This document shows positions 59,660 through 64,000 of a stretch of 64,000 nucleotides of DNA, piece by piece. The stretch is from Rotaria sordida (lineage: Eukaryota > Rotifera > Eurotatoria > Philodinida > Philodinidae). The stretch covers positions 69,939-133,938 of the forward strand of contig CAJNOL010000124.1 in assembly GCA_905250125.1 (NCBI GenBank), given 5' to 3'. The position numbers were made by a program, and so were the translations under genes. The stretch's first letter is position 1. The number at the start of each line of letters is the position of its first letter. The notes beneath the pieces were generated by a model. It made no database searches, was not told where the DNA came from, and saw only the letters and a list, made by a program, of their open reading frames with translations.

Positions 59660-61562
59660 TTGAAATAAATTTTTATTTTATTTTTTTTATTAATCAATCT
59701 ATAATATAAAATGATTCTAATAATTAATTTGAAATTGTTACATATATAGTTCAAGGTTGTGAAAGAGAAAGAAAAAAAAGAAAGAAAAATAGAATAGTGA
59801 TAATCAACATTGAAGTAACTTGAAAGACATTTTCTTCTACTAGAAAGAAAGAAACATCATTGTTGAAACATTTAACGACAGAAAAGTACAAATACTTCAG
59901 ATAAATGGGAAAGAAAAAGTATGAACAAAAAATAAAAATTATGAATAATGTGAACACAAAATAGAGAACGAAATGAATATATTTCTCTTCCTTTTTTTTA
60001 TTATAAACGCAAGCAAAAAAAAAAACAGAACACGTGAATATCAAATTATAGAGCTATATATGCAAATGTATTTCATACAGCTTATAAAAATGTAATAAAT
60101 GATTAATACATGCTGCCTATAAAGAGTATGAAAGTAAAATAAAGATCAGAGACCTTAGGTACACAATATTCGTATTAAAGGATAGAAAAGAATGAATAAC
60201 CTCGAGATTTTTTTCATTTCATACTCTATACTGTCTTCTCTTATTTTTATAACATTCAATGCAATCATAATAACTTACTAATGGTTGACATAATTTCTAT
60301 TATTTTCATATAAAATTCTTCCAAACGAACTGTTATGCTTAGTAGTTATATCCGTTAATATAAAATGAATATATATTTTCTTACTACTTGTTAGTCAATG
60401 TCATTGAATAGTTTCAATATATAAAAAAAAAAAAAAGATAGCAGCTTTGCGTGTGAATATGAAGAATAGAAGAAAAAAGAATGAATCATTTTTTTTTTTA
60501 TAATGGTATTTATTCATGTCTGCTGTTGTAAAGGTTCCTTGGTTTTTTTTTTTCTCAAGATTTATTTTGTACAAACACTTATGAAATTATACAAAACTAA
60601 AGTTTATTTAAAATTCTAAGAAAAAGTAAAGAATAAATTTTAAAATTTTTCTTTTTTATTGTTTTTTTATCAAAGTTAAAAGTAAATCTATACAATAAAA
60701 AGTTTTTTTAGTCAATATTTGATTTTAGTGTATAAATTATTTTATCTTAATTGATGTTTTTTTTTTTTTTTACTTTGAAATTTTACGCAGACTAATTTAT
60801 TCAATGAATTTATTTATAAAATTGAACTCTTTTTTTTTTAATAAAGAAAACAATTCTATATAAGGTATAACTGAACAAACACAAGATAGAATCATCGATG
60901 ATCAATATAGATATATATTTTCATTATATTTTTATAGTCATTTAGATTATCAATTAATCCGACTTATCTATTCAATATAACGTACTTTTTTTTTTTTTGT
61001 AAACAATGAGTAAATATTGTTTCAATTATGTCTTGCTATTTTTCGTTCCTTGAATGTGTATCAATAACAGTAAAATAAAACATTTAGATCAAAATATGGT
61101 AATATTTTGATTTATTTAAATAATATCAAGGTGAATTACATAGTTCGCATTCTTCTTTTTTTTGAATAGAAAAAAATTGACATGAAAACTAAAAATAAAA
61201 TTTCTTTCTCATATTAATAATTCTGACATCTATTATTTTCATTAATTTTAACTTTTATTAATATTTCTAAAGTAAGTTACATATAATCAATATTTGTTCA
61301 TCTTGATCCTAGAACAGTGTCTTGTTTTATAAATATAAATTTTCTTTTGTGTTAACATGCAAATGGTAAATTATACAAATGATAAACTAGGGAATAAGCA
61401 ATAAAACATATACCAACAGAACGAAAGAAAGAAAAGAGAAAAAAAAAGACAGAAGAATAACAATGTTATATTCATATAAATATAAGAAAAACAAAAAAAA
61501 GAACATTAATAGTTTTTACATGCCAGTTCTCTTTCTTTTTTTCCTAACTAACATTCGCTAAC
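59660..61562. other. Intergenic between divergent genes
   Basis: Lies between the minus-strand methyltransferase-like gene and the plus-strand acetyltransferase, so it contains both promoters. It has many poly-A and poly-T tracts. A minus-strand open frame at 59751-60044 is Phe-rich low complexity and is not called. Confidence 0.5.
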
Positions 61563-62240
61563 ATGACTAAAAACGAGTATACGTATGAAATTATCGACAA
61601 TGAAACAGATGCACGTTATTGTGCACAACTTATTGCTGAAGAATTTTCTGCACACAATCCTATAACATATTTCGAACAAATAACACCAACATATTTTTTT
61701 CATGAATCTTCATGGCCATTAATGAAAGATATGTTTCCTGAACATTTATCATTTCTTGTACGATATCGTTCTACAGGTGAAATTATTGGAGCTTTAATTG
61801 CCGGTGATTTATATTTACAACATGAAAAACAACAATTAAATGATATTTCAAATATGTTACATAGTATTCCTATTGATAATTTACTTGAAGAAATGGATAA
61901 TTTATTTGTATCACGTGATTTTAGACAAGAATTAAAATCTAATATGGTTTTACATATACAAATGTTAGCAATTCGTATACAACATTCAGGTGAAGGTATA
62001 GGAAATCAAATGATCAAAGCAGTATGTGATAATGCATGTAATAAAAAAGGATTTCAATATGTACTTGCTCAAGTAACAAATGATGCTACACGACATATAT
62101 TTTTAAATAAAATGGGCGGAAAAGAAGTAACAATTATTGATCCAACAACATGGATTTGGAAAAAAAAAGATGATGAATTCATATGTCCATATAAAGATTA
62201 TAAAGGTGGTTTAATACCAAATATTCTTATTAAATTATAA
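61563..62240 (+). CDS. GNAT-family N-acetyltransferase
   Basis: Single-exon gene of 225 aa starting at the ATG at 61563, directly after a pyrimidine-rich stretch. The core GNAT motif A lies at residues 131-147: strand IQMLAIR followed by QHSGEGIG, matching the Q/R-x-x-G-x-G/A loop that binds the acetyl-CoA pyrophosphate. Motif D/C strand EIIGALIAGD precedes it, and motif B follows as FQYVLAQVTND with a helix and HIFLNKMGGK. The arrangement resembles the arylalkylamine-type and related animal GNATs, where a small amine would be the substrate, but this is not specific enough to name one. No signal or membrane segment, so cytosolic. An AATAAA-like signal follows near 62332. The catalytic loop is intact, so the enzyme is probably active. 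Confidence 0.85.
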   Translation: MTKNEYTYEIIDNETDARYCAQLIAEEFSAHNPITYFEQITPTYFFHESSWPLMKDMFPEHLSFLVRYRSTGEIIGALIAGDLYLQHEKQQLNDISNMLHSIPIDNLLEEMDNLFVSRDFRQELKSNMVLHIQMLAIRIQHSGEGIGNQMIKAVCDNACNKKGFQYVLAQVTNDATRHIFLNKMGGKEVTIIDPTTWIWKKKDDEFICPYKDYKGGLIPNILIKL

Positions 62241-63145
62241 ATAGATAAGAATAAAAACGAATTAGTCAAAAATTTTTTTTTTTTTTCGTGCTTTTAAATG
62301 CATTATTTTTCATATTATTAGAAATGCTAGTTTAATAAAGGAAAAAGAGATGAAAAATGATTTTGTGTGATTGAAAGAGGAAATCGATATCCATTGAGAG
62401 GAATAGATGTCTATCATTAATAATGAAAATTAATATGTTTTATCATAGATAGCTTTCATAGATTGCAAACAATTAGTCATTCAATATTTGCATATGTTTT
62501 ATCGTTATTTATGTTTACGATAGTAAACATTTCTTTCGTTTGCACATATTATTCTAAAGATATTCATGAAAAACAGTTGATAAAATTTCTTTTATTTCTT
62601 TTATCAATATTCTCTATTAATGTTCAATAACATAGATTTCAAATCATTTAAAACTAAATAATTATAAGTGTGTTCAGAAACAATCCTAAGCCGAACAAAT
62701 ACATTCGTAAACAACCATCTACAGTGATAAACAGAAATCATACACGGTCTTCATGCACGATGAGCGTATACCAAGAGGGAAAAGGCAAATTCTGGGACTT
62801 CATGAAACTCTAATCCATGTCCTAGAAATCGTTGAAAAATTGACAATTAATCGCGATATATCGAAAGGATAATCGTGAGCTGAAACGCGATCAATTGCCG
62901 ATTTTCAATGATATTTTTCGCGATTATTATGATAAATCGCGATTTATTCCCCGATTATTCTACATGTTAACCATGGTATTATCGTCAATCTGATCCAATA
63001 TTATCGCAATTTTATTTATTGTGTATTAACAGGATCTGTTTTTTAGTCCCGCTTTTATTTCAAAAAAAATATCGACTATTTTGATCACATCTTATAGTAA
63101 AAACAAGAAGAGAAGCTGTTAATGTAATCCTTGTAGGATTAAAAT
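62241..63145. other. Intergenic with a cluster of CGCGAT motifs
   Basis: No gene. At about 62850-62960 the strings aatcgcgat, cgcgatcaatt, tcgcgatta and aatcgcgattt recur several times, partly as inverted copies. Confidence 0.5.
62840..62960. repeat. Short CGCGAT-bearing inverted motifs
   Basis: At least four ATCGCGAT-like octamers within about 90 bases in both orientations, in DNA otherwise nearly free of CG. Possible hairpin-rich remnant of a mobile element. Confidence 0.45.
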
Positions 63146-63411
63146 GTGAAACACGATCTAGGTTCTATCGCTAATCATACAAAAATTGCTTTATTCAATC
63201 TATTTTAAGACAAGGTTTTTCATGATTGTTTACAGAATTTTTTCGAGCTGCAATAAGATAGTTGATAACGAACCCGTCTGTCACAGCTTGTGATAGTAAA
63301 GAGGAACTAACCTCAGACACGGGCTGTAATGGAGAGGGGGAGGGGGGGAGCGTGGGTGGGTGAAAATTTCTACCCTGTATACCTCAACACTCCTTTTAGA
63401 TCGTGTTTCAC
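63146..63411. mobile_element. MITE-like element, copy 2 (GTGAAACACGATCTA ends)
   Basis: The terminal 15 bases GTGAAACACGATCTA are repeated inverted at 63397-63411. Internal sequence includes a G-rich tract at about 63331-63361. Same family as 46692-47199, which is longer; this copy appears internally deleted. Confidence 0.72.
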
Positions 63412-63549
63412 GAAAGATTTTTTTTTCTCAACTGGAGGCATGTTTTTTTTTCGATGATTGTTATAATATTTAAAGGTAGTGGTTTCATGTTAGACATTTA
63501 TATATTAGAGACAGTAAAAAGAAGAGAAAAGTTCGTACTTAACTGCATT

Positions 63550-64000
63550 TAATTAGGTGTATCTCAAGAATATATCACAACTAATTGTAGAACTTCTGAA
63601 CTATTTCAAATTTACTATCAACGTATGCCAAGAGTATATTACGTAATTCAATAAGAATTATTTCTACACGAGATATTGTCATTCAAATCAAAGAAATTAT
63701 TGCTTTACTCAAACAAACATATCCTCAATGTAATCGACTTGAGAAAATTACAATTTCGTTAGTATTTCCTTGTTTTAAAACAATACATAGATTTTCAACA
63801 AAAGAATCTCTAATATCCAATATTGAATTTTACAATGAACGATTAAGACAATTATCATTCAAAATGAACTTTAACACCATTAATTTTCGTATTACTACTA
63901 AAAATCATTTTCTTATTATTTCCTATGGAAAAATCATTTTTGGGTCTTCAATCAGAATGTTGTATCTCAGGATTAAAAAAAACGTTGTAGAAAGTTCTTC
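63550..64000 (+). pseudogene. Degraded coding fragment at the window edge, possibly SGNH-hydrolase-like
   Basis: Protein-like composition in two plus-strand frames that switch near 63650, where the first frame meets a TAA. The first part contains TSELFQIYYQRMP. The second has STRDIVIQIKEII, then KITISLVFPCF and a helical block with FYNERLRQL. The order 'T-x-D', a strand ending in P, and a later N-x-R-L helix resembles SGNH/GDSL-type hydrolases, but the catalytic block I Ser was not seen. The frame runs on to the window end, so more sequence may lie beyond. Assignment is weak. Confidence 0.3.

Noticed and set aside
59751..60044. Minus-strand Phe-rich open frame of 97 codons
   Set aside because: Low-complexity translation of T-rich intergenic DNA.

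Overview
The window looks like a piece of an AT-rich animal nuclear genome, most probably a bdelloid rotifer (Rotaria- or Adineta-like). Evidence: genes have many short GT-AG introns (about 45-75 bp). The gene set includes an NAD:arginine ADP-ribosyltransferase, a broken ADP-ribosyltransferase with a repeat-like tail, a B-box/coiled-coil/SPRY-like protein, an IAP, and small secreted gene pairs. Many short palindromic DNA elements lie between the genes. No bacterial operon, CRISPR array, rRNA or tRNA was seen. The species call is inference; two runs of N (35784-35883 and 54203-54212) show it is a draft assembly.

Layout, left to right. 0.6-1.6 kb: B-box/coiled-coil/SPRY-like gene (-). 4.3-6.7 kb: two tandem secreted cysteine-rich peptides (+). 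7.8-8.75 kb: broken M28 metallopeptidase (+). 10.6-11.8 kb: IAP with two BIR domains and a RING (-). 13.7-14.4 kb: palindromic repeat. 15.4-23.4 kb: a 24-exon VPS13-like lipid-transfer gene, much shorter than a full VPS13. 27.7-28.6 kb: ADP-ribosyltransferase. 28.8-32.2 kb: two foldback elements, one GC-rich with internal minisatellites. 32.9-33.6 kb: ADP-ribosyltransferase pseudogene. 38.7-39.0 kb: YCII-domain protein. 40.1-42.9 kb: two tandem secreted paralogues (-). 45.4-49.5 kb: 11-exon helical, possibly HEAT-like gene (-). 51.7-55.4 kb: 3-exon gene of unknown function carrying RPxTA motifs, with a foldback element in its large intron. 57.0-59.7 kb: membrane-anchored methyltransferase-like gene (-), with a near-perfect Tc1/mariner-type palindrome in its intron. 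61.6-62.2 kb: GNAT acetyltransferase. 63.1-64.0 kb: a MITE copy and a degraded coding fragment.

The genes do not form one pathway. Two themes stand out. The first is tandem duplication of small secreted proteins: the 8-Cys pair and the two-exon pair keep identical cysteine spacing while the rest diverges. The second is the density of hairpin-forming non-autonomous elements: five large ones plus two families of dispersed copies. No complete, clearly new multi-gene system was identified. The best candidates for undescribed biology are the two secreted families and the GC-rich composite foldback at 31.0-32.2 kb.
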